A stretch of DNA of 10,178 bases from CAYSLA01 sp964431685 (GTDB lineage: Bacteria; Armatimonadota; UBA5829): NCBI GenBank assembly GCA_964431685.1, contig CAYSLA010000122.1, positions 1 through 10,178 on the forward strand, written 5' to 3'. The notes under the pieces are model-generated. The model was not told the origin of the DNA and did no database searches. It saw only the letters and a list, made by a program, of their open reading frames with translations. A program made the translations under genes and the position numbers. Positions 1 through 6,585 of this stretch are shown here, in pieces. Every line of letters begins with the position of its first letter. The stretch's first letter is position 1.

Positions 1-236
1 CGCATATCCGTGCCGACACCCTCGGGGTTCGACCACGCTTCCGCCCCTCTTTCGAGCCTCGACAGCCAGATAGTGCAGTCCCGGCCCATCGGGTCGCCGT
101 TGAACTCCATCATCCCGCCGCACCACGTGGCGAGCAGCGTGCCGTCGTAGCCAAGTGTGAGGCTGGGCATGTGGTTGCACTGCCTCTCATCAAACCAAGC
201 CTGAACCCATTTTCTGCCAATTATTCTTGTCTTCAT
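1..236 (-). CDS. Sialidase/BNR-repeat family protein, N-terminal 78 codons (runs off left edge)
   Basis: An open frame starts at an ATG at 236 and continues through the left end of the window. The start is supported by a purine-rich GAAAGGAAAGGG about 10 nt upstream and by the 21-nt gap after the oxidoreductase stop. The visible protein begins MKTRIIGRKW, and residues 21-40 read NHMPSLTLGYDGTLLATWCG, followed near residues 53-60 by DCTIWLSR. This order (a 'xxPSL', then 'DGTLLA.W.GG', then 'IWLSRS..G..W') is the hallmark of the first blades of bacterial sialidase-like six-bladed propellers (BNR repeat-like domain). No signal peptide is seen, so a cytoplasmic enzyme or a sugar-binding propeller is possible. 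The catalytic arginine triad, Asp boxes and Tyr/Glu pair lie outside the window, so true exo-sialidase activity cannot be claimed. It is the fifth gene of the putative operon. Confidence 0.78.
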   Translation of the reverse strand, partial: MKTRIIGRKWVQAWFDERQCNHMPSLTLGYDGTLLATWCGGMMEFNGDPMGRDCTIWLSRLERGAEAWSNPEGVGTDM

Positions 237-257
237 CTGTTCGATACCCTTTCCTTT

Positions 258-1265
258 CTACAGCTCTACTCGGCAGCGTCTGCCGGTGCGAGATGATTCG
301 TAGATTGCGTCAATCACAGCCTGAGCGCGCAAGCCGTCCTCGCCGGAAACCGGCGCGCGCCGGGTATTCTCAATCGCAAGGCAGAATGCACTTATCTCTT
401 CCTCGATATGCTCGTTGCCTTCATAGCCCACGTCGACAATGCCGTCGAGTGTACGAAGCTCGATGCTGCCGATCTTCTCTCCGCCCGTCAGCCACGCCAT
501 TGTGCCCACAGCCCGCAGCGTGCCCTTGTCCCCGCAAATCGTGTAGCTGTATGGCCTGATTCTCGAGAACGAAGTCTCCAGCGTGCCCTGAATGCCATTC
601 TTGAACAGCATTGTGGCAACCGCGCCGTCCTCCACCCGATGTTCAGTCACGTCAGGAGTAACATATGCCTGCACACTTTCGACTTCGTCATCAAGCAGGA
701 AATGGGCGAGGTCGATAATGTGCGGAGCAAGGTCCATCAACGGGCCGCCGCCGGAGAGCGCCCTGTCGAACCGCCAGGATGATCTGGCGTTCGGCGGAAA
801 ATAAGCACTCATCGACATATCGATGTAGTTGATCTTTCCAAGCACCCCGTCCACGATCAGTTTCTTCGCCCGTTTCTGGGCATTGCTGAATCTGTTGCAG
901 AAGCCAACACCCAGATTGACCTTGTTCGCCTCGCAGATATCGATCATTCTCCGGCATTCGGCGGCCGTCAACCCCAGAGGTTTCTGGCACAAGACATGTT
1001 TGCCCGCCTGAGCTGCTTTGCTGACGTGATCAAGATGACAGGCATTGGGGCTGCCGACGTAGACTGCGTCTATGTCGACGCCAGCCAGCATGGCGTCAAT
1101 GTCCGTGTAAAGAAGTTCGACTCCAAAGAGTTCCGAGGCGCGCTTGCGGGCTTCTGGGTCCGGATCACACACCGCTGATACCTCAACACCCTCCAACCTG
1201 GACATTGACGGCAGAACGGCGGCGGCCACAAACGCCCCAGTGCCGCATATTCCAAAACGGATCAT
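258..1265 (-). CDS. Gfo/Idh/MocA family NAD(P)-dependent oxidoreductase
   Basis: A 335-aa protein of normal family length. An N-terminal Rossmann fold opens with GICGTGAFVA (residues 5-14) and has an acidic residue at the end of beta 2 (D34), which usually favours NAD(H). The family's catalytic lysine lies in QKPLG (residues 94-98, K95). The usual motif is EKP, so glutamate is replaced by glutamine here. The second signature, GGGPLMDLAPHIIDLAHFLL (172-191), carries the conserved D178, H182 and D185 of the C-terminal alpha/beta domain. Such enzymes oxidise or reduce a hydroxyl/keto group of sugars, inositols or related polyols, or open glycosides by oxidation-elimination; the substrate cannot be told from sequence. 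The ATG at 1265 follows a GGAGG about 11 nt upstream. It lies 55 nt downstream of the aminotransferase stop and 21 nt before the sialidase-like gene, consistent with one operon. Confidence 0.93.
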   Translation of the reverse strand: MIRFGICGTGAFVAAAVLPSMSRLEGVEVSAVCDPDPEARKRASELFGVELLYTDIDAMLAGVDIDAVYVGSPNACHLDHVSKAAQAGKHVLCQKPLGLTAAECRRMIDICEANKVNLGVGFCNRFSNAQKRAKKLIVDGVLGKINYIDMSMSAYFPPNARSSWRFDRALSGGGPLMDLAPHIIDLAHFLLDDEVESVQAYVTPDVTEHRVEDGAVATMLFKNGIQGTLETSFSRIRPYSYTICGDKGTLRAVGTMAWLTGGEKIGSIELRTLDGIVDVGYEGNEHIEEEISAFCLAIENTRRAPVSGEDGLRAQAVIDAIYESSRTGRRCRVEL

Positions 1266-1320
1266 ATTGCAACAAGCCTCCAGTTAATCCTATTTTGCCG
1301 GCGCCACGCGAGTTCGGCAC

Positions 1321-2565
1321 TCATGACTGGTACTTCGCTCTGGTTCTTGCCATCGCGAAATCGCAAATTTCGAGCGCCTCGTCTATGTCCTTATCCTGGT
1401 GAGAGTAGTTGACAAATCCCACGTGCCACTTAGAGAAGAACAGCCCATAGCGGTAGAGTTCACTGAAGAAGTAGTCGCAGTCCTCGTCGGGTATGTGTTG
1501 TATCCCGGCGACCACTGACCCTTCTCGCCAAGCCAATCGCGGCATGGAAGGTACCGGGTCTGCGTAAGCTCTGGACTCGGATCTTCCATGCCTCGCGCAT
1601 ATCTCGTTGAGTCCATCAATGAACCGCTGCCCCACGGCGTGAATATGTTCTACGACGTTCTTCGTCTTTATCTCGGTAAGCGTGGCTCGTGCCGCCGCCA
1701 GAGACAAGCCTTCCACGGAGAACGTCCCGGCAATTCCGGCTTTGGGCATATCATCCATATACTGCTTCTTGCCGACAATAGCTGAAAGAGGATAGCCATT
1801 CGCAATACCCTTGGAAAGCGTGGTAAGGTCCGGAGTCACTCCCAGATACTCCTGTGCGCCACCGGGAGCTATGCGAAAACCGCTCTTGATCTCATCGAAG
1901 ATGGCAAGCGCTCCGTGCTCGTGAGCCACATCGATTATCCCCTGATAGTTCTCCCGCGTGAATGGCCTGGCATCCGCGGGGCATAGTATCACGGCGGCGA
2001 ACTTCTCCTTGCTCTGGGCAAACAGCCTCTCCAGCCCCTCTGCCGTGCCGTCGAACTCGTGGACCTTGTCCGAAGCGTCCTTGTCAGCGCCAGGCAGATT
2101 CCAATGCTTCACGAAAATATCTGCCCATCCGTGGTAGCCGTGCCTCGCTATGTGCATTCTTTCCGTTATGTGCCTCGCGAGCCGCACCGCAAGCAACGTC
2201 GCCTCCGTGCCGGTCTTCATAAACCGAACGCCTTCGGCACAAGGAATCATCTCTGTCAGCAGTCTCGCAACGTCTATCAGCACGGGATGATTCATCGAAG
2301 ACTGAAATGACGTCTGCATTATCTCGCGCACGGCATCATCCACTGGATCGTATGCGTATCCCAGGAGCACCGGCCCTATGCTGCAGAGGAAATCAATGTA
2401 TTCGTTTCCATCCACATCCCACATCCGGCAGCCCTTTGCGCGGTCGAAGAATATCGGATACTCCGGATACTCAGGCTGTCTGGTTCCTTGACTCCCTCCG
2501 GGGATGTACTTCTGAGCCTCAGCCCACAGTTCCTGCGATTTATCAAACCTGAATGCGTCTTTCAT
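1321..2565 (-). CDS. Class III PLP-dependent aminotransferase, glutamate-1-semialdehyde aminomutase-like
   Basis: I prefer the ATG at 2565 (414 aa) because GGAGG sits 10 nt upstream. The longer frame from 2643 would add 26 residues encoded partly by a palindrome. Class III (fold type I) signatures are present: substrate/PLP phosphate loop GTEA (119-122), YHGW (144-147), the pyridine-nitrogen aspartate in FDEIKSGFR (223-231, D224), and the Schiff-base lysine in LSKGIANGYP (K252). Near residues 280-283 there is the GTFS segment that contacts PLP phosphate from the second subunit. These are closest to the glutamate-1-semialdehyde 2,1-aminomutase type. The linked genes have nothing to do with heme synthesis, so a catabolic or biosynthetic amine-sugar or amino-acid transaminase/aminomutase is more likely than HemL. 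Cytoplasmic; no signal peptide. Third gene of the putative operon. Confidence 0.93.
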   Translation of the reverse strand: MKDAFRFDKSQELWAEAQKYIPGGSQGTRQPEYPEYPIFFDRAKGCRMWDVDGNEYIDFLCSIGPVLLGYAYDPVDDAVREIMQTSFQSSMNHPVLIDVARLLTEMIPCAEGVRFMKTGTEATLLAVRLARHITERMHIARHGYHGWADIFVKHWNLPGADKDASDKVHEFDGTAEGLERLFAQSKEKFAAVILCPADARPFTRENYQGIIDVAHEHGALAIFDEIKSGFRIAPGGAQEYLGVTPDLTTLSKGIANGYPLSAIVGKKQYMDDMPKAGIAGTFSVEGLSLAAARATLTEIKTKNVVEHIHAVGQRFIDGLNEICARHGRSESRAYADPVPSMPRLAWREGSVVAGIQHIPDEDCDYFFSELYRYGLFFSKWHVGFVNYSHQDKDIDEALEICDFAMARTRAKYQS

Positions 2566-2609
2566 AAGTACGCTACCTCCTGTCCATTCAAATAAGTACC
2601 GACCGGCTC

Positions 2610-2643
2610 TTGCAGGGGAGCACTTCGAAGTGCTCCCCTGCAA
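2610..2643. repeat. Perfect 34-bp palindrome between methyltransferase and aminotransferase genes
   Basis: The two 17-nt arms are exact reverse complements centred on TTCGAA; each outer arm reads TTGCAGGGGAGCACTTC. It lies in the 98-nt intergenic stretch, 21 nt after the methyltransferase stop and 45 nt before the aminotransferase start. The minus-strand transcript could form a very stable hairpin. No run of T follows on either strand, so it does not look like an intrinsic terminator. A messenger-processing or stabilising hairpin, a REP-like element or a protein-binding site are all possible. A near-copy of one arm (13 of 16 bases) lies alongside at 2648-2663. Confidence 0.85.
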
Positions 2644-2646
2644 AAT

Positions 2647-2658
2647 GGGAGTTCTCCC
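2647..2658. repeat. Small inverted repeat GGGAGTTCTCCC and part of a half-copy of the 34-bp palindrome
   Basis: GGGAG and CTCCC arms are separated by TT, directly 3' of the methyltransferase stop on the coding strand. The stretch 2648-2663 matches the right arm of the neighbouring palindrome at 13 of 16 positions, with differences at single bases. In the minus-strand RNA this sequence comes first and could compete with the next arm for pairing. Confidence 0.55.
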
Positions 2659-2663
2659 CTACA

Positions 2664-4100
2664 TCAAGCCAGCGCCGGAGCCTCGATGCCCAGCTCCGCG
2701 GCCGCCTCTTTCACGTATTCATAGAGCTCGTTACCAAGTTCCGTATCAGGCTCGCTCTGCCTGCCTTTTTCTATCGCGTTGCGCACCTGCGTCTCCGCTT
2801 TTTCCATCAGCTCATCGGTCTGAGTATGCCCCTTGTCGTGCTGCGCTCCCGCCGAAAGGCCGCGAGGGTAGAAATCACTGAAAGGTATCCCGTCTTTCAT
2901 GTACTTGACGGTATGTTCGGTGCCCATGTGCAAGCCCTGCTCGAAACGAGCATTGACTATCTCGTCGAGCCCAAACGCCTCTTCACTCACGTCAAAACCA
3001 TACAGCAGTTCATTGAATTCCTTCATCGCCTCAATGTCAAGGACGGCCTGATGAGGACTGAAGACGTTACCGTTGCACAAACCGCCTATCTCAGCCGCAC
3101 ATCTGACATATAGCGACGAAAACAGAGACTGCGCCATTCCGAACTCATAAAGGGCCTGCATTCCCGGCTCATTGGCTTCCCTGTACCAGGTGTTGAACGC
3201 GGTATTAACCCCCAGCCCGCGCACGATTAGTTCCCACGCCGCAATGTTGCACAGGTGCGTGTGCATTCCGAAGAAGCTGACTCGAGCTGTGCGAAGATCC
3301 AGATTGCCGACGCAAAGCATGGCCATCAAACCGTACCCAGGCCGCAATACTCGGAAAAACGTAAGTCCGGCGAGAACCTCAGCCAGAGCAACAACCGCGA
3401 CCCCGGATACGGTGATGGGTGCACTCATGCCACCAATCGACATCGGACCGATGCCCATCCTATCGCACGCCCCCGAATCAACACGTTCGAGCATAGTTGC
3501 TATTCCGCGTCGACCCATTCGAAACGGTGGGTTCACATATTCCATTGCCTGCATAGGCTGGTAGTAGCCGCGGCTCTTCTCAACCACTCTCGCCATCTTC
3601 TCTAGATACCGCACGTGCAGCGGCTCAGTGGGTTGTTCGTGGTAGACCGTCTTTCGGCAGTACTTGCACATCAAGGCATAGTTGTATACCGGCGCGAGTT
3701 TCTGATCGACGTCTTTGAGCATTACCGGGGGAAAAAGCGATCCCACATCGTCATACCCCTGCGCCCACTGGCACAGTTCCACAATATCGCTGACACTCGG
3801 GGCCTTTACCGTCCACTGATCCCAGTCAAAAAGGAGGTTCGCCCCGTTGCCTGGCATGAACTTCTCTTCCCTGCCGGTCGAGGAACACATGTCCTGGTAA
3901 GGCTGAGGAACAGGGCTGGTCTTCCGCATAACCTCAATGGTCTGCCGAACATCCTCCTCCGTGAACATCACTGCTCCGTTGGCTCGGTCAATCCTCGCGC
4001 CCTTGCTCTCGGCTTCTTTGAGGTAGACGCCGTCCGAGTCGTTGTCGATGCGCAAGCCTATCTGCACAACCATTTGTACTGCGGCTTCCACAAGCCGATC
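2664..4100 (-). CDS. MttB-superfamily (trimethylamine/quaternary-amine) corrinoid methyltransferase, N-terminus in assembly gap
   Basis: The open frame runs from a TGA at 2664-2666 without interruption into the N run, giving 478 visible codons. A GTG at 4091 is only an internal codon, since the frame continues upstream (DRLVEAAVQM). The protein matches the MTTB family: an N-terminal segment of the type 'ILEEVGLRI...GARID...V', a central glycine-rich barrel core, and a C-terminal half with features such as FFGMHTHLCN and GTEHTVKYM. Members transfer a methyl group from a methylamine or quaternary amine (trimethylamine, glycine betaine, proline betaine, carnitine) to a cognate corrinoid protein. 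There is no in-frame TAG, so it is a non-pyrrolysine member, and these act on quaternary amines where characterised. No corrinoid protein or second methyltransferase is visible nearby. The likely start lies across the gap at 4210. Second gene of the operon. Confidence 0.88.
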   Translation of the reverse strand, partial: DRLVEAAVQMVVQIGLRIDNDSDGVYLKEAESKGARIDRANGAVMFTEEDVRQTIEVMRKTSPVPQPYQDMCSSTGREEKFMPGNGANLLFDWDQWTVKAPSVSDIVELCQWAQGYDDVGSLFPPVMLKDVDQKLAPVYNYALMCKYCRKTVYHEQPTEPLHVRYLEKMARVVEKSRGYYQPMQAMEYVNPPFRMGRRGIATMLERVDSGACDRMGIGPMSIGGMSAPITVSGVAVVALAEVLAGLTFFRVLRPGYGLMAMLCVGNLDLRTARVSFFGMHTHLCNIAAWELIVRGLGVNTAFNTWYREANEPGMQALYEFGMAQSLFSSLYVRCAAEIGGLCNGNVFSPHQAVLDIEAMKEFNELLYGFDVSEEAFGLDEIVNARFEQGLHMGTEHTVKYMKDGIPFSDFYPRGLSAGAQHDKGHTQTDELMEKAETQVRNAIEKGRQSEPDTELGNELYEYVKEAAAELGIEAPALA

Positions 4101-4200
4101 NNNNNNNNNNNNNNNNNNNNNNNNNNNNNNNNNNNNNNNNNNNNNNNNNNNNNNNNNNNNNNNNNNNNNNNNNNNNNNNNNNNNNNNNNNNNNNNNNNNN
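4101..4200. other. Assembly gap, exactly 100 N
   Basis: A round run of 100 N is the usual placeholder for a scaffold gap of unknown size. Reading frame cannot be carried across it. It removes the N-terminus of the methyltransferase, and could hide a short extra gene. Confidence 0.98.
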
Positions 4201-4223
4201 CGTTGTTCATAGTGGTCCTTTCC
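4201..4223 (-). promoter_or_regulatory. Probable start codon and ribosome binding site of the MttB-like gene
   Basis: On the minus strand GGAAAGGA (4216-4223) is followed after 5 nt by an ATG at 4210-4208 and then AAC AAC before the gap. It sits 56 nt after the stop of the 708-aa gene. Since the methyltransferase frame is still open at the other edge of the gap, this is the best candidate for its start (MNN...). Continuity of frame cannot be checked because the gap length is arbitrary. Confidence 0.55.
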
Positions 4224-4266
4224 AGTTCACAAGCAATCCGATGTGAGTACCTGACTTCGTCGGTTA

Positions 4267-6393
4267 CTACGCAAGCATTCCCGTCCAGTCCCGACCTTCT
4301 CTAACCTCATCCAAAACCACACCCGCGAGCCCCTCCAGAACAGCGCCTGAGGCCCAGGGATGGGCCTGGAACCACGTGCTCGAAGGCGAGCCGTCAGGGA
4401 ATCGCTCAAGAACAAGAGAATCAGTGTAGCAGAATCGTTCGCATATCATCCCCTTCTTCCCCCAGCCATAGTGGCCATCGTACGCGAGCCAGCAGTTGAG
4501 TCCCCATCTCAGAGTGTCGGCCAGTCTGGACCACAGGTAGTCGTCATTGGTAGCCTTCGCCGCATAGAGTATGCCAGCCGCTGCGGGAAGACCCATCGGG
4601 TGGACGTGCGAGTTGCAGACCGATGTAATCGCTCCACCGGTCGAACACCATTCCATCGACTTCAGCGGCTCGAGTTCGTTCACCACGTTGTACGCGAACT
4701 TCCAGGAAAACTCGTAGTCAAGGCCGATAAGCAGGTCATCGAGAAATCGCTTTTCGCCGGTCAGTTCGTGGAGCATCCGTGAGGCTTCTATCCACGCAAG
4801 TATGCCTTCCTGGTCAGGGCTCTTGCAGACATCGAGCGGCCCACCGTAGCAATTAAACCGGCAAACATCGCCCCGGTAGAAATCCATTGCTCTAGCGGCC
4901 GACCAGCGGTATCTCTTATCATCCGTTATTCGATAAAGGGCTGCGAAAGCGGGAGCATACCAGCACCCACTGAATCCGTCACCGTCGACTATCGAGCCGT
5001 CCTTCTCGCTGTAGAGATAGCCATACCGGCCATCTTCGCCTTGCACCTCCATAACGTGATCAAGCACGCCTCTGGCCGCGTCGAACCAGGTTGTCCTCGA
5101 TATCCCGGCACTTTGCTCAAGAGAGTAGCCCTGCAGCAGGTAGTAGCATATCTGTCCGCCGACATATCCCGAGTGCCCGCCCCGTTCGAGCATACTTCGC
5201 CACCAACCGCGGTTGTTCCACTTGCGATGAAGAAGATCGTAGTTATCATAGAAGAGGGAGGTCTTGGCGGATATGCCGTTGACTGCAATGTTCTCCAGCA
5301 CATCCCTGCCGCACGCCAGCCATTTCTCGTTGCCAAGCTTATGCCCAGCCAGCAGCAGCGGATATGCCACTCGCGTCCCCCCAGCCCATCCTGTGGCAAA
5401 ACACGGACTCGGGTCGCCTTGCTCTTCCTGTTCCGGACGCAAGGTTCCGTGGAAACTGTACGCTTCCGGACAGTAGCCATAATCTACCACCGCGTCCGAA
5501 ATTGCCGCTACGGCATCGGTTACGGACGCGGACGAACTCACGGGATCATACATAAGCGAATAGCAGCGCTTCAGCAAGCTCGCGGCGCCGGACTGCCGGC
5601 CCTTGTGATCGAACAACAACATGAAGAAGTCCGAACTAACCTCACCCTTTGAAAAGTCCACATAGCCTTCGCATCGAGCATGGTTATGCCCGGCAAAGTG
5701 CATTACACTGTAAGTAAAGGGGGAGTTGATAAAACCCAGCGAAAAGGAAAGTCTGCCGAGCTTCCGGCTGCTGGTGCTTATGCCGGTCTTGTCGGCCACA
5801 ATCCCGTCGCGGTATCGGCAAACATCGCGTCCACCCATTGCGTAAACCGCGTGCGAGGCGATGACGGAGGTTACGGCGTGGCTGGATCTGTCCGTTCTTA
5901 CCCACCATTCATCGGATATCCAGGGCTTGTCCAAGCGACGTTTGCCCAGCCGCGGATACGTCGCCAAACGACTTCCTCCTCGGGCGTTGTCTCCGTACAT
6001 GAAACCGGGAACAAAGGGGAAGTACTCGGAATCGTCGGGCAGATGCCACACGAGTCGCACGATAGCATGCCCCTCACCTGTCGCGGAGAACGTGCCCGAC
6101 AGGCCCCCAGATATCTGCTTCAGTTGCAGAAAGGCAGTCAGGTTGTCGCTATCTGAGCGCCACGCAACTTTCCAGTCATCGCCGTCTTTCGCTATACTGA
6201 CGGCTTCATAGCACAGGCCCGGAGCTCCCATCGAAGCATCGTTATCCGGACGAAGCACGTACAACCGCAAAAAACCCGCGACACTATCGCCGTATGTCAG
6301 CGCTACACGCCCACCGTCTAACCTCCCCCTAACCCCCTCCGTTTCGGAGGGGGTTAGGGGGAGGTGTTCCTTGTTCATCGTATCTTTGTTCAT
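4267..6393 (-). CDS. Unassigned 708-aa protein, six-hairpin glycosidase-like (alpha/alpha toroid) C-terminal part
   Basis: I do not recognise the exact family. The N-terminal third (about residues 28-280) is rich in predicted beta strands, with many aromatic residues (for example YFPFVPGFMYGDN, 124-135; DEWWVRT, 161-167). The rest (about 290-700) is helical, with repeated hairpin-like spacing and motifs common in (alpha/alpha)6-barrel glycosidases and lyases: HGTLRPEQEEQGDPSPCFATGWAGG (315-339), RGWWRSMLERGGHSGYVGG (395-413), GDGFSGCWYAPAFAALYRITDDKRY (471-495). Acidic and aromatic residues clustered there suit a sugar-binding cleft. There is no signal peptide, so the substrate would be an imported glycoside. 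The start at 6393 has GAGGGA 5 nt upstream; residues 10-25 are encoded by a GC-rich palindrome. First gene after the promoter at 6525-6553. The coding call is strong; the enzymatic role is inferred. Confidence 0.85.
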   Translation of the reverse strand: MNKDTMNKEHLPLTPSETEGVRGRLDGGRVALTYGDSVAGFLRLYVLRPDNDASMGAPGLCYEAVSIAKDGDDWKVAWRSDSDNLTAFLQLKQISGGLSGTFSATGEGHAIVRLVWHLPDDSEYFPFVPGFMYGDNARGGSRLATYPRLGKRRLDKPWISDEWWVRTDRSSHAVTSVIASHAVYAMGGRDVCRYRDGIVADKTGISTSSRKLGRLSFSLGFINSPFTYSVMHFAGHNHARCEGYVDFSKGEVSSDFFMLLFDHKGRQSGAASLLKRCYSLMYDPVSSSASVTDAVAAISDAVVDYGYCPEAYSFHGTLRPEQEEQGDPSPCFATGWAGGTRVAYPLLLAGHKLGNEKWLACGRDVLENIAVNGISAKTSLFYDNYDLLHRKWNNRGWWRSMLERGGHSGYVGGQICYYLLQGYSLEQSAGISRTTWFDAARGVLDHVMEVQGEDGRYGYLYSEKDGSIVDGDGFSGCWYAPAFAALYRITDDKRYRWSAARAMDFYRGDVCRFNCYGGPLDVCKSPDQEGILAWIEASRMLHELTGEKRFLDDLLIGLDYEFSWKFAYNVVNELEPLKSMEWCSTGGAITSVCNSHVHPMGLPAAAGILYAAKATNDDYLWSRLADTLRWGLNCWLAYDGHYGWGKKGMICERFCYTDSLVLERFPDGSPSSTWFQAHPWASGAVLEGLAGVVLDEVREGRDWTGMLA
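6321..6365. repeat. 45-bp GC-rich palindrome (21-bp arms, 3-nt loop) inside the start of the 708-aa gene
   Basis: The arms (acctccccctaaccccctcc plus g, and its exact reverse complement) flank a TTT loop. It encodes residues 10-25 (LPLTPSETEGVRGR in the middle). Sequences of the form CTCCCCCTAACCCCC with a matching inverted arm are common dispersed REP-like units in many bacterial genomes, so this is probably a mobile-type palindromic repeat that landed in the N-terminal coding region. As RNA it would fold into a very stable hairpin starting 28 nt into the coding sequence. Confidence 0.88.
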
Positions 6394-6491
6394 TGTGTCC
6401 CTCTATGCAGAAAGCCAGTGCCACAGTTGCTTCACAGTCCCATCTTGCGGCAATCTCCTGAACTTGATTAAGGGTCATCCTCTGCGGCAAT

Positions 6492-6517
6492 GGGATCGCT
6501 CTACCGCAATCGCTCCC
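6492..6517. promoter_or_regulatory. Operator-like imperfect dyad with 7-bp direct repeats at the operon transcription start
   Basis: The stretch begins GGGATCGCTC and ends AATCGCTCCC, giving outer inverted arms GGGA/TCCC and two direct copies of ATCGCTC (6495-6501 and 6509-6515) with a period of 14 bp. It covers roughly +1 to +26 of the promoter with its -10 box at 6525-6530, a standard position for a repressor site. The neighbouring LacI-type protein is the obvious candidate binder, by inference only. Confidence 0.45.
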
Positions 6518-6524
6518 AGCAGCA

Positions 6525-6553
6525 ATGCTACCACAACCCAAAAAGACTGTCAA
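6525..6553 (-). promoter_or_regulatory. Sigma70-type promoter of the catabolic operon
   Basis: On the minus strand TTGACA (6553-6548) is followed by a 17-bp spacer and TAGCAT (6530-6525). The -35 box is a perfect match and the -10 box matches 4 of 6 including the key T, A and final T. Transcription would start near 6518 and read into the 708-aa gene. Confidence 0.7.
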
Positions 6554-6585
6554 CACGATTTTTCAGAATCTGTTCCTGGATATTT

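Larger units (their letters stand above)
6394..6585 (-). promoter_or_regulatory. Intergenic leader between lacI-type gene and operon
   Basis: This 192-nt stretch holds the operon promoter, a dyad at the start of transcription and an untranslated leader of about 125 nt. A 49-codon frame (ATG at 6478, ending at 6329) overlaps the start of the 708-aa gene, but its only purine-rich upstream sequence touches the ATG directly, so I do not call it as a gene. No intrinsic terminator is visible after the repressor stop at 6586. Confidence 0.6.

Noticed and set aside
2566..2643. N-terminal extension of the aminotransferase from an ATG at 2643
   Set aside because: The extension is encoded by the palindrome and spacer, has no ribosome site, and the ATG at 2565 has an excellent one.
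2610..2643. Intrinsic terminator
   Set aside because: No T tract follows the stem on either strand, and the downstream genes lack an obvious promoter of their own.
3615..4304. Plus-strand open frame across the N gap
   Set aside because: It runs antisense to the MttB-like gene and is open only because the Ns are read as unknown residues.
6329..6478. 49-codon frame on the minus strand in the operon leader (begins MTLNQVQEIAARW), with slight resemblance to an HTH
   Set aside because: The only purine-rich upstream sequence abuts the ATG with no spacing, the frame overlaps the start of the 708-aa gene, and its end is just the palindrome read in another frame.
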